NCBI GenBank assembly: GCA_045538755.1
Contig: JAZQEC010000005.1
Span: forward strand, 1 to 64,000
Length of the DNA: 64,000 nt
Origin: UBA1738 sp045538755
GTDB taxonomy: Bacteria > Bacillota > Clostridia > UBA1381
Reading direction: 5' to 3'
A program made the position numbers and the translations under genes. Positions 8,719 to 15,268 of the stretch are shown in pieces. The notes below the pieces were generated by a model that was not told the origin of the DNA, did not search any database, and saw only the letters and a program-made list of their open reading frames with translations. The stretch's first letter is position 1. The number at the start of each line of letters is the position of its first letter.

Positions 8719-9804
8719 TTAATGCAAAAGCATCCAGCCAATAGCGGCGGCTGCTACATATGTAATAGCAGCAATCTTCCAAAAATACTTCCACTTTTTG
8801 CTGTTATCAACAGGATATTCACCAACGACTTTTCCTGTTTGTCCGTTAATAGCAAATTTATACATTTTATCCATATACTTAATATTGAGCATCCATACAG
8901 GAAGGAGGGAATATCTTATCTTGCCGTTTGAAAAGCTTACCCTTGAGTTTTCGGGAATTACTGCTGTGTAACGGTTTGTCGTATCATTAAAAGCCTCAAC
9001 AGTTGAATTTTTAACTCGTTCGTTCGCTCTTTCGATGCTTTCTTCTGCCGATACATCATATTTATCAGCCAAGTATCCAGAAAGATACGCTCCGCTAAAT
9101 AGAGCGGCATCTTCATAGTTAAAGGGTTCTACAGCCTCCATATAACTATCTTCAGCCTTTTTAGAGGCATCCACAGGGATATTGGCAAAGCCAACAGTAC
9201 CACTTCTGAATAACTTAAAATAATCAGTTTTAGTGTAATTATAATTTGAATCGCTCCATGCGGTTATCCTTTCTGCATTGTAGCTTACTGCCGCATCACA
9301 GTCGCAATCAAACATCCAGAACGGAACATATACGCCTGCCATCTCTTCAATTTTTCTTTTATTCTTAAATTCATCGGGCAAAAACGGTGCATTTTTGAAA
9401 TCACCCTCAAAAGCCTCTATTGCAGATTTTTTATTTAGCTTAAACGGAATTATGTAATCAGGCCTTAGTGTTCCTTCAAATTGTCCTTTGACAATAGTGG
9501 AGTTGCCGCAATATGGACAAACTGTGGAGCCAAGTGTATCATCGCCCTGAATTTCTGCTCCGCAGGAGGGGCATGAATAATTTGAAAGAGTAACCTCGTT
9601 TGTGTCTTCATAATTTCTTGGCGTATAGCTTTCCCAATCGTATTTTGATGTGCCGCCGGAATCGGCAGAGCCTTCTGTCATTTGCTGCATCGTTTCAAGT
9701 GGGAATGTATTGTCGCAAGACTCACATGTTAAGTTCTGCGTTTCGGCATCAAACACTAAAGGTGCTGTACAACAAGGACATTTATAATTTTGTACCACAT
9801 CCAT
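8719..9804 (-). CDS. double zinc-ribbon membrane protein (YdjG-like)
   Basis: This is a 361-residue protein. Ribbon one uses Cys9/Cys12 and Cys27/Cys30, and ribbon two uses Cys78/Cys81 and Cys96/Cys99 (CPSCG...CPYCG). A large central domain follows, with PDYIIPFKLNKKSAIEAF and VYVPFWMFDCDCDAAV, typical of TFIIB-type-ribbon proteins related to YdjG. The last 25 residues form a C-terminal membrane helix. In Bacillus the YdjG/YdjH pair forms a membrane complex; the adjacent TPM gene here makes the same pairing likely. It is not a transcription factor despite the ribbon type. Confidence 0.82.
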   Translation of the reverse strand: MDVVQNYKCPCCTAPLVFDAETQNLTCESCDNTFPLETMQQMTEGSADSGGTSKYDWESYTPRNYEDTNEVTLSNYSCPSCGAEIQGDDTLGSTVCPYCGNSTIVKGQFEGTLRPDYIIPFKLNKKSAIEAFEGDFKNAPFLPDEFKNKRKIEEMAGVYVPFWMFDCDCDAAVSYNAERITAWSDSNYNYTKTDYFKLFRSGTVGFANIPVDASKKAEDSYMEAVEPFNYEDAALFSGAYLSGYLADKYDVSAEESIERANERVKNSTVEAFNDTTNRYTAVIPENSRVSFSNGKIRYSLLPVWMLNIKYMDKMYKFAINGQTGKVVGEYPVDNSKKWKYFWKIAAITYVAAAAIGWMLLH

Positions 9805-9836
9805 GGAATTTACCTCCCTTCATAATGGTAGAGTAC

Positions 9837-10199
9837 TTATTTTGCGATTTTTATCTCATTGTTTGCTTGTGCACATTTTGTGCAGCAAACTCCGCCACCA
9901 AGCTCGCCTGAATATACGGAGCAATCCTCGCAAATCATATCCCCGCATATTTCACAACGGTTTAAGTTTAACCTTACTTCGTTGTTTGCGCGCTCATATG
10001 CTGCCGCATGTTCATTTGCATAAATGATTGCACGAGCTTCTTTTTCATCATTGGACAGAAAAGTTTTTTGTGCAAAAGCGCTGTTGAAGTCATAGGCCTG
10101 TGTTTGGATTGCCTTACCACAACAGTCGCAATAGAAAACAAACTTAAACTGTTTCATTGACGATTCGTCTGTGTATTTTTTTGTGATTGGACTCAGCAT
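9837..10199 (-). CDS. small Cys-rich zinc-binding protein, first gene of the operon
   Basis: This 120-residue protein has clustered cysteines at 24/26/27, 82/85/90/93 and 105/106/109 (CDCCG, CEICGDMICEDC, CCTKC), so it is expected to bind two zinc ions. The middle is a helical spacer rich in Ala and Glu. An AAGGAGG site sits 7 bases before the ATG. It leads the minus-strand run and is followed 32 bases later by the YdjG-like gene. I do not know a named family for it. Confidence 0.75.
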   Translation of the reverse strand: MLSPITKKYTDESSMKQFKFVFYCDCCGKAIQTQAYDFNSAFAQKTFLSNDEKEARAIIYANEHAAAYERANNEVRLNLNRCEICGDMICEDCSVYSGELGGGVCCTKCAQANNEIKIAK

Positions 10200-10255
10200 C
10201 GTACTACCTCCTTTATTTATAATATAATTTTATTTAAAAATCCTTATTTTGTATA

Positions 10256-10338
10256 TTAGCCCTAGGGCTACTTTTGCTGATTTGAGAGGTGGACTTAGGG
10301 CTACTTTTTGGAATTTTAGGGGGTAGACCCGGGGCTAC
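10256..10338. promoter_or_regulatory. three phased 16-bp palindromes, putative operator array
   Basis: Imperfect palindromes of consensus GTAGCCCTAGGGCTAC lie at 10256-10271 (7 of 8 half-site pairs), 10289-10304 (5 of 8) and 10323-10338 (7 of 8). Their centres are 33 and 34 bases apart, close to three helical turns. They lie 57-139 bases upstream of the first gene of the operon. Binding by a regulator is inferred. Confidence 0.5.
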
Positions 10339-10356
10339 CATGCCTGATTTTACGCC

Positions 10357-10465
10357 AAGAAAAGCGGCTTCGCCGCACCGCCTGCGGCGGAAGTGCGGAG
10401 CAATATCGCTTTTCTTATGCCATGTGCATTTTTGAAAAGCTATTGCTTTTCAAAAAAATTTGCAC
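10357..10465. repeat. nested inverted repeats, REP-like
   Basis: The outer arms AAGAAAAGCG (10357-10366) and CGCTTTTCTT (10407-10416) enclose CCGCAC/GTGCGG and CGCC/GGCG arms. A second hairpin has arms at 10429-10440 and 10445-10456 and is closed by GTGCA/TGCAC at 10424-10428 and 10461-10465. The local GC jump and nested symmetry suggest a dispersed palindromic element. Confidence 0.5.
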
Positions 10466-10481
10466 GGCAATATAATCAAAG

Positions 10482-10521
10482 TTTTTACTGTATAGGAACA
10501 AAGTTTCCTATACAGTAAAAA
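10482..10521. terminator. 17-bp hairpin with A and T tracts on both sides
   Basis: The arms 10482-10498 and 10505-10521 pair perfectly over 17 bases around the loop CAAAGT. The T-tract on each strand suits termination in both directions. It lies downstream of the regulator gene pair. Confidence 0.6.
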
Positions 10522-10548
10522 AACCGCCCATTTTTCAATGGACGGCAA
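10517..10548 (-). terminator. terminator of the LuxR-type regulator gene
   Basis: On the minus strand GCCGTCCATT pairs with AATGGGCGGT (G-U pairs included) and is followed by a run of seven T. It starts 12 bases after the stop codon at 10560. Confidence 0.75.
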
Positions 10549-10559
10549 ATTTGTCAGTT

Positions 10560-11552
10560 TCAGATATATTTTTTTAATTTAGCATATAGTTCAAATCGGT
10601 TTGCTACATTGAACTTTGCATAAATGGAGCTTGTATGTTTTTTGATAGTGCTCTCGGTTACAAACAACTCGTCTGCAATTTCTTTTCGTTGTTTGTTGGC
10701 AAGCAGTTTTATCAAGACCTCTTTTTCTCTTTCGGTAATCCGACTGACGATTTTCTCGCATGCTAATATGCAGTCAATATCTTTTTCACTAAAAAGTGCT
10801 GTGCTATCATCGTCAGATTGAATCGCTCCTGACAGATATTCTTCTGCTTTCTTTGAAGTGTTTGCGATTATGATGCTTCCGTTTTCACCCCTGATACCGT
10901 ACTCCTGTAAAATTCCGTACAAAAGCAAAATGAAAAGCTCAGAAATCACATAGGACACCGTTAAAAATTCAAATCCACGAGGAAAGAACTGTTCTGCAAA
11001 CCATATTATAATACTGCACAGCACCGCACACAATAAGAAGGTTGTGTGGAGTGTAGATGTAATTTTCTTTTTAACCGCAGAGTGTATAATTACAATCAGC
11101 ATTAAAGCAAAGTACGAAAGCAGATATATGTAGTAGAGTAAGTGCAAAGGGCCGTAATCACGAATAAGCCTTGTTACTCCATCTGCAACCTCTATTGAAA
11201 CATTTTTATAATAGCAAGGGAAAAATCCAGGTGTAAGTGTTACGAAAAGCACGGCTATGCTGATAAATGAAAGCGTAGGCAGAAGCCACTTTTTATAATT
11301 AAGACTACATAAATTCAGTATCATTTTCAGCATAAGAAGCGGCAGAAAAACCTGACCTAAATATGCAATCCTATTACCGTTAAGTGCAGAGGAAAGGCTT
11401 GGCGCAACTGAAATCAAAAACTGTCCCAGGTTACACACAAACACCGATATAAATAAAAGCAACAAACATATATCTTTTTTTCTATCAACTGCGAGGCACA
11501 CACCAATCAAAGCCAGCGATATGACGCAGAGGATTCCATAAGCTATACTCAT
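10560..11552 (-). CDS. membrane-bound LuxR-type regulator with 7TM N-terminal domain
   Basis: This 330-residue protein starts with about seven membrane helices (residues 1-215) arranged as in the 7TM sensor region of some histidine kinases. A linker (216-265) follows, then a C-terminal LuxR-family helix-turn-helix (about 270-328). The DNA-binding motif is seen in RITEREKEVLIKLLANK and VTESTIKKHTSSIY. No kinase or receiver domain is present, so it is a one-component membrane regulator. GGAGG precedes the ATG. It forms an operon with the XRE gene 14 bases upstream. Control of the adjacent zinc-ribbon operon is an inference from position. Confidence 0.85.
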   Translation of the reverse strand: MSIAYGILCVISLALIGVCLAVDRKKDICLLLLFISVFVCNLGQFLISVAPSLSSALNGNRIAYLGQVFLPLLMLKMILNLCSLNYKKWLLPTLSFISIAVLFVTLTPGFFPCYYKNVSIEVADGVTRLIRDYGPLHLLYYIYLLSYFALMLIVIIHSAVKKKITSTLHTTFLLCAVLCSIIIWFAEQFFPRGFEFLTVSYVISELFILLLYGILQEYGIRGENGSIIIANTSKKAEEYLSGAIQSDDDSTALFSEKDIDCILACEKIVSRITEREKEVLIKLLANKQRKEIADELFVTESTIKKHTSSIYAKFNVANRFELYAKLKKYI

Positions 11553-11566
11553 TTTTTATTCCTCCA

Positions 11567-11812
11567 TCATATATTCGTATTATCAGATAAGTCTATTTCT
11601 ATTCCGTTCCTTTGACAAAAGGAATAGAACTTGCCGAGCAGAGCAAGCTGTGGCTTTCTGTTTTCTCGTTCCCATCTGCTTACAGTTGCAAAGGAAATAC
11701 CCATTTGTCTTGCAAGATCTTCCTGACTGAGCTGCAGATGCATACGAACAAATTTTATCTGATCCTGAAAGCCCATCGTCTTAACTTTTAATATAATTCC
11801 GTTTTCCACCAT
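11567..11812 (-). CDS. XRE-family helix-turn-helix regulator
   Basis: This 81-residue protein has a Cro/CI-type HTH in about residues 15-68, with LSQEDLARQMGISFATVSRW as the recognition region. No second domain is present, so it may act as a dimeric repressor or an anti-repressor-like partner. The start at 11812 follows GGTAGGTG; an internal ATG at MGFQ has no ribosome site. A strong promoter lies directly upstream, with a leader of about 30 bases. Confidence 0.85.
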   Translation of the reverse strand: MVENGIILKVKTMGFQDQIKFVRMHLQLSQEDLARQMGISFATVSRWERENRKPQLALLGKFYSFCQRNGIEIDLSDNTNI

Positions 11813-11846
11813 AGCACCTACCCGAATAACTCTCCAAATATATCAT

Positions 11847-11875
11847 ATTATAGCATAATTAGTCATAATTTTCAA
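11847..11875 (-). promoter_or_regulatory. sigma-A promoter of the XRE-LuxR pair
   Basis: TTGAAA (11870-11875) and TATAAT (11847-11852) are separated by exactly 17 bases on the minus strand. The start codon of the XRE gene lies 34 bases downstream of the -10 box. Confidence 0.85.
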
Positions 11876-11955
11876 TGGTTTTGAGAAAATTCATCATTTT
11901 GCGGTAAGTTTTTGCGAAACAAGATACGAATAGGAAATCCCTAAAAGGCACACAG

Positions 11956-12091
11956 TTACGCCACTTCGATATAAAAAAAGTGTTCGAAAAAAATAAATCA
12001 AGGAACACTTTTTTTGAAATTCAGGAAACCACAATATGAAATTGTTGGTTTCCTGAAAAATAAAAAGTTTCTATGTTACTCTCACTGTATG
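11956..12091 (+). repeat. left direct repeat of the island, interrupted
   Basis: The two segments 11956-11977 and 12061-12091 match 14576-14622 with only two base differences over the shared parts. The left copy is split by 89 bases bounded by the direct 7-mers ATAAAAA (11971-11977 and 12060-12066). The weaker similarity continues leftwards to about 11930. Confidence 0.75.
11973..12054. repeat. hairpin pair inserted in the repeat (MITE-like)
   Basis: The first hairpin has 13-base arms at 11973-11985 and 12003-12015. The second pairs TTCAGGAAACC with GGTTTCCTGAA (about 12021-12054) with one bulge. ATAAAAA on both sides could be a target-site duplication. Confidence 0.5.
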
Positions 12092-12154
12092 GTCGGAATA
12101 GCGCGAAATAGAAAGTTTTTTGTCGAATAGCGCAAAACTGCGCTATTAAAGGGT

Positions 12155-13003
12155 TTAAGAAAAAAACTGTTTTCGCTTCGCTGCGACAGTTTTTGCAAAA
12201 AACTTAACTTTTTCTTCTGAAATCTCTAATTTCTGTGCAATTTCAGAAATTGTTAATCTTTTCTTTAAAAGCATCAAAACATTAGACTCATTTTTGCTAA
12301 GTTGTTGCACAAATTGTTCTTCCATAATTCTGTTTTCGGCTCGTAAATAACCAGAATCAATAAAGCTATTTACAGAATATAAATTAAAGCCGTCGTTACT
12401 TTCATCATTTAAAGATGCGTCCATCGATTTATCCATATTATATTTTACATAATGACGATTTTTAATTTTTAGTGATTCTTTGGCACGCTTGGTAATGAAC
12501 TTTTCAAAGTCGCCAAATGCAGGTGTATATTCCTTTACTGCTTCGCAAATTGCAAGAGCAATAATTTGTCGCCGGTCTTCTTTAGGTGTAGTTTTTCCGA
12601 TTTGGATAAACAATTTCTCTGAAAGCGGTTTATAAAGTGCCAGGACTTGTTCCAAATCATACTCTTGCTTTTTCTTTCTAAGTATAACTTGACCCGCCCA
12701 CAGTTTGTTTGCATCATCATATTCGAACTCAAAGCATACAGGTAATTTCATTCCTGTTGATAGGATTTCATCTACTAAGCCAAATACCATTCCGTTTTTA
12801 CACTTTTTGTCCCTTGGGTTCTCTGATTCTGCAATAACCAGTGTTCGCGAGCTAGCATCAAACCCGAATTGAATATTTTCGGGTAATTGATTTCGCAGGG
12901 CATCGCTCAAAAATAGTTTTTGATTACTTCCCAATGTAGCAGTAAGTTTTTCTTGTTTTTTCGGTTTATTAAACCAGACAATTTTTTCTAAATTTAATTG
13001 CAT
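12155..13003 (-). CDS. sigma-70-like protein with unrelated N-terminal domain
   Basis: This is a 282-residue protein. Residues 1-112 form a beta-rich domain I do not recognise. Residues of about 115-200 resemble sigma region 2 (FGDFEKFITKRAKESLKIKN, then the acidic DASLNDESND). Residues 228-280 resemble region 4 with a helix-turn-helix (ESNVLMLLKKRLTISEIAQK, then ISEEKV). The whole could be a divergent sigma factor or a DNA-binding regulator derived from one. AGGAGG lies 9 bases before the ATG, and the 3' end carries its own terminator. It sits with the Fic gene in a repeat-bounded island. Sigma activity is not demonstrated by the sequence. Confidence 0.6.
   Translation of the reverse strand: MQLNLEKIVWFNKPKKQEKLTATLGSNQKLFLSDALRNQLPENIQFGFDASSRTLVIAESENPRDKKCKNGMVFGLVDEILSTGMKLPVCFEFEYDDANKLWAGQVILRKKKQEYDLEQVLALYKPLSEKLFIQIGKTTPKEDRRQIIALAICEAVKEYTPAFGDFEKFITKRAKESLKIKNRHYVKYNMDKSMDASLNDESNDGFNLYSVNSFIDSGYLRAENRIMEEQFVQQLSKNESNVLMLLKKRLTISEIAQKLEISEEKVKFFAKTVAAKRKQFFS
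12160..12194 (-). terminator. terminator overlapping the end of the sigma-like gene
   Basis: On the minus strand AAAAACTGT (12186-12194) pairs with ACAGTTTTT (12162-12170) and is followed by T residues. The stem lies inside the last codons. Confidence 0.6.
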
Positions 13004-13301
13004 ATTTTATGCACCTCCTGCTATAATTTTACAGGATAATGCATACATCGACAATCGTAAAAGGAAAATATATTAATGATAATAATGAAAAATAGTGAAA
13101 AAATAATGTAAAAATAGTGGAATTTTTATTTTCATTATGGTATAATATATACAGTAAGACTTGCATAGCAAGTCTTTGCGACTCCGCCGCTAATGTACTT
13201 CGTACATTCTGCAATATTGACGGCTGCGTAAAAATGCCCTTGCAAGCAAGCATTTTTACTTATGGTAAAATATAATTAACAAATAGCAAAGGAATAATTT
13301 T
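13004..13301. other. divergent intergenic region with three hairpins
   Basis: This AT-rich region separates the sigma-like gene from the Fic gene. TATAAT-like sequence at 13140-13146 can serve as a plus-strand -10 box, without a good -35. Three hairpins follow (13157-13257). GGAATA upstream of 13302 is the Fic ribosome site. No gene is credible here. Confidence 0.5.
13157..13257. repeat. three consecutive small hairpins
   Basis: AGACTTGC/GCAAGTCT pairs at 13157-13175, AATGTAC/GTACATT at 13192-13208, and AAAAATGC/GCATTTTT at 13230-13257. The block is more GC-rich than its surroundings and looks like a dispersed palindromic repeat placed in the Fic leader. Confidence 0.55.
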
Positions 13302-14405
13302 ATGATAAAGGTTACTATAACAAATGACATTCTAAAAAAGATATCTGCTATTGATGAAAATCGTTTTTCTCTTAGAGCAATTGAATTACCCCAAGTAACA
13401 AAGAACAGGCTTAGAAAAAATTCCAAAAAGAAAAGCTCATATGCATCGAACAAAATCGAAGGAAATCCTTTAACCGAGGCACAGGCAAACGAAGCACTGG
13501 AAAGAGATGAACATAAGCATTTCTTAAAACCCGAACAGGAAGTACGCAATTATTTTCTTGCTCTTAATTTGCTTGAAGAAAAACTAAAAGCAAAAGAGCC
13601 ATTTTCAAAGGAACTCCTGTTGGAAGTTCAAGCAATGGTTGAAAAGGGAGCATCAAAAGGAAAAATTGGTCTTAGGGGTGAAATGCCCTCCGGAATGTTA
13701 TTTGCTGTGTACGATTCAGAAAGCGGAGCTCCTGAATATATACCACCGGAATATACAGAAATCCCTGCACTTCTTGATGAACTTGTAGAATATGTAAATA
13801 CAACTGATGACCATCCGCTTATTATTGCGGCGGTTGTACATTATCAGTTGGTTACAATACATCCTTTTGAAGATGGTAATGGTCGTACTGCGAGATTAAT
13901 GTCCGGATATATACTTGATTTGCATGGTTACGGATTTAACGGAATAGGTTCTTTAGAAGAATATTTTGCGTATGATCCAGATGAATACTACGCATCATTG
14001 CAAATGGGGTTACCTGCACTTTACTATTCCGGCAGAGAAAATCCGCCACATCCTGAAATCTGGATTAATTATTTTCTTCGCATGATGGAACTGTATTCAA
14101 ATAAGGTCTGTGAATTGTCAAAAGCATCTACAGAGGATGAATTGGATGGCAGTATATCATATTTGAATACAAAAGAAAAATATTTATTGGTGTATCTTCT
14201 AAAAAATCGTATGTTTGAATTCACACCCATAGAAGTAAGCAAAAAACTTGGGTGTACAAATAAAACCATTATCAATCGCTGTGCGAAACTAACTTCAAAT
14301 GGTTTTTTGATACCAAATATCGTGAAGGAAAGGATACGCTCATATTCGCTCAGTAGTTTTTCAAGAAAAAACGAAAAGCAGATTCTTTCAAAAATTGACG
14401 GATAA
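13302..14405 (+). CDS. Fic-family adenylyltransferase, self-inhibited class II type
   Basis: This 367-residue protein carries the Fic active site HPFEDGNGR at residues 187-195. The inhibitory motif S/TxxxE(G/N) is present N-terminally as S49-NKI-E53-G54, the arrangement of class II Fic proteins, whose own helix blocks the active site. A C-terminal winged-helix-like segment (about 300-355, VSKKLGCTNKTIINR) suggests DNA binding or autoregulation. Fic enzymes transfer AMP or related groups to protein hydroxyls. No separate antitoxin gene is adjacent. All catalytic residues are kept. Confidence 0.9.
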   Translation: MIKVTITNDILKKISAIDENRFSLRAIELPQVTKNRLRKNSKKKSSYASNKIEGNPLTEAQANEALERDEHKHFLKPEQEVRNYFLALNLLEEKLKAKEPFSKELLLEVQAMVEKGASKGKIGLRGEMPSGMLFAVYDSESGAPEYIPPEYTEIPALLDELVEYVNTTDDHPLIIAAVVHYQLVTIHPFEDGNGRTARLMSGYILDLHGYGFNGIGSLEEYFAYDPDEYYASLQMGLPALYYSGRENPPHPEIWINYFLRMMELYSNKVCELSKASTEDELDGSISYLNTKEKYLLVYLLKNRMFEFTPIEVSKKLGCTNKTIINRCAKLTSNGFLIPNIVKERIRSYSLSSFSRKNEKQILSKIDG

Positions 14406-14601
14406 AACTGCGTTCGCGTGCATCTTAAAAATTTAATACAGAGAGAGCAAGACTGAAACAAGAAAAATCCTGAAAGCCACTATTTAAGCGGTTTTCAGGA
14501 TTTTTGCTTTGTCGATTTTTATACAGACCTATTCGAAAGATTTCATAATTCATGAAATCTCCGTAAGGCGCATCATTACGCCACTTCGATGTAAAAAGTT
14601 T
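14406..14601. other. right side of the island, no gene
   Basis: It contains the Fic terminator and, from about 14540, the right copy of the island repeat. The inverted repeat GATTTCAT-AATT-ATGAAATC lies at about 14539-14558. Nothing codes here. Confidence 0.6.
14463..14505 (+). terminator. terminator after the Fic gene
   Basis: AAAAATCCTGAAAGCC pairs with GGTTTTCAGGATTTTT (one G-U), with T residues at the end. It lies 58 bases after the stop codon. Confidence 0.75.
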
Positions 14602-14622
14602 CTATGTTGCTCTCACTGTATG
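14576..14622 (+). repeat. right direct repeat of the island
   Basis: This uninterrupted 47-base segment matches the split left copy at 11956-12091 with two differences. Its end lies inside the spoIIID fragment, right after the codons for STVH, and supplies the last five codons and the stop of that frame. Confidence 0.75.
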
Positions 14623-14733
14623 TACGGTTGATTTAGAAACATTATATTTTTTTGCTGTTTTTCGGACAGTAGCTTTGCTTTCTAAAATGTAGTGTGCGAG
14701 TTCGAGCACTCGCTCTTCGATATAATCCTTCAT
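14602..14733 (-). pseudogene. spoIIID: truncated spoIIID (N-terminal helix-turn-helix half)
   Basis: The 43-codon frame starts MKDYIEERVLELAHYILESK and continues through the helix-turn-helix VRKTAKKYNVSKSTVH. This matches the N-terminal half of SpoIIID, the mother-cell DNA-binding regulator of sporulation, normally about 80-95 residues. After STVH the sequence changes to TVRAT and a stop supplied by the island repeat. The C-terminal half (usually KD(L/V)TERLP onwards) is not present in this window. GGGGGAG precedes the ATG. Either a pseudogene or one half of an interrupted gene; the short product may still be made. Confidence 0.8.
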
Positions 14734-14806
14734 TTTTCTCCCCCAAAAGCATTGTTGTTACATCTATATGCAAGGAATGAGAAAAATAGAAATATATTTA
14801 CTTAAA

Positions 14807-15268
14807 TTAAGTATGTTGACTGATAATTTGCTCTAAAAGTGCCGAACAGCCGTCATAAACGTCGCAGTACGTCTGGTCAAAATTTCCCGTGTACCAAGGA
14901 TCAGCAACTTCGCCGGGACGACTTGTAAAATCCATTAAAAGTGAAACTTTTTTGTCAGTATCGTCGCCGACAAAGCGAGACATATTGCGCAGATTAAACC
15001 TGTCCATTGCTATGATATAATCGTAATACCCGTAGTCTTTATTGGTCATCTGTCTTGCGGTTTTTCCGTTTGCCGAGATGCCACGTTCAGCAAGCTTTTT
15101 CTTGGCAGGCAGATATACGGGATTGCCGATTTCTTCTGTGCTGGTTGCTGCGGAGGCAATTTCGAAATTGTCCGAAAGATCTCTGTCTGAAATCAGCTTT
15201 TTCATTACAAATTCCGCCATCGGACTTCTGCAGATATTACCGTGGCATACAAATAATATTTTTATCAT
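14807..15268 (-). CDS. low-molecular-weight protein tyrosine phosphatase
   Basis: This 153-residue enzyme has the phosphatase loop CHGNICRS near the N-terminus (C-x5-R) and the general acid in DPWY near the C-terminus, the hallmarks of the family. It removes phosphate from protein tyrosine, often regulating exopolysaccharide or stress functions, in the cytoplasm. The start at 15268 follows GAGGATAAAATT; the upstream ATG at 15307 would add a polar tail before the conserved MIKILFVC. It is a single-gene unit with its own promoter. Confidence 0.9.
   Translation of the reverse strand: MIKILFVCHGNICRSPMAEFVMKKLISDRDLSDNFEIASAATSTEEIGNPVYLPAKKKLAERGISANGKTARQMTNKDYGYYDYIIAMDRFNLRNMSRFVGDDTDKKVSLLMDFTSRPGEVADPWYTGNFDQTYCDVYDGCSALLEQIISQHT

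Larger units (their letters stand above)
10200..10559. other. gene-free region: operator-like palindromes, nested hairpins and terminators
   Basis: This 360-base gap separates the LuxR-type regulator from the zinc-ribbon operon. From left to right it holds an AT-rich leader, three spaced palindromes (10256-10338), a nested GC-rich hairpin (10357-10416), an AT-rich hairpin (10424-10465), and two terminator-like hairpins (10482-10521 and 10517-10548). No ORF with a credible start is present. The operon promoter should lie here; TAATAT abutting the first palindrome on the minus strand is a candidate -10 without a clear -35. Confidence 0.6.
11876..12154. other. left edge of accessory island, no gene
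   Basis: The stretch contains the left copy of the island repeat (11956-11977 plus 12061-12091), an inserted pair of hairpins between its halves, and AATAGCGC motifs at 12097 and 12126 with an inverted copy at 12140. The last two form a hairpin (12126-12147). No credible ORF was found. Confidence 0.6.

Noticed and set aside
8719..9804. TFIIB-like transcription factor
   Set aside because: The ribbon is of that type, but there are no cyclin folds and the protein ends in a membrane helix, as in YdjG-like proteins.
13029..13253. 74-codon minus-strand ORF
   Set aside because: It reads through the hairpin block and the promoter region, without a ribosome site.
11956..14622. Prophage or conjugative element
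   Set aside because: There is no integrase, transposase, capsid or mobilisation gene between the repeats.
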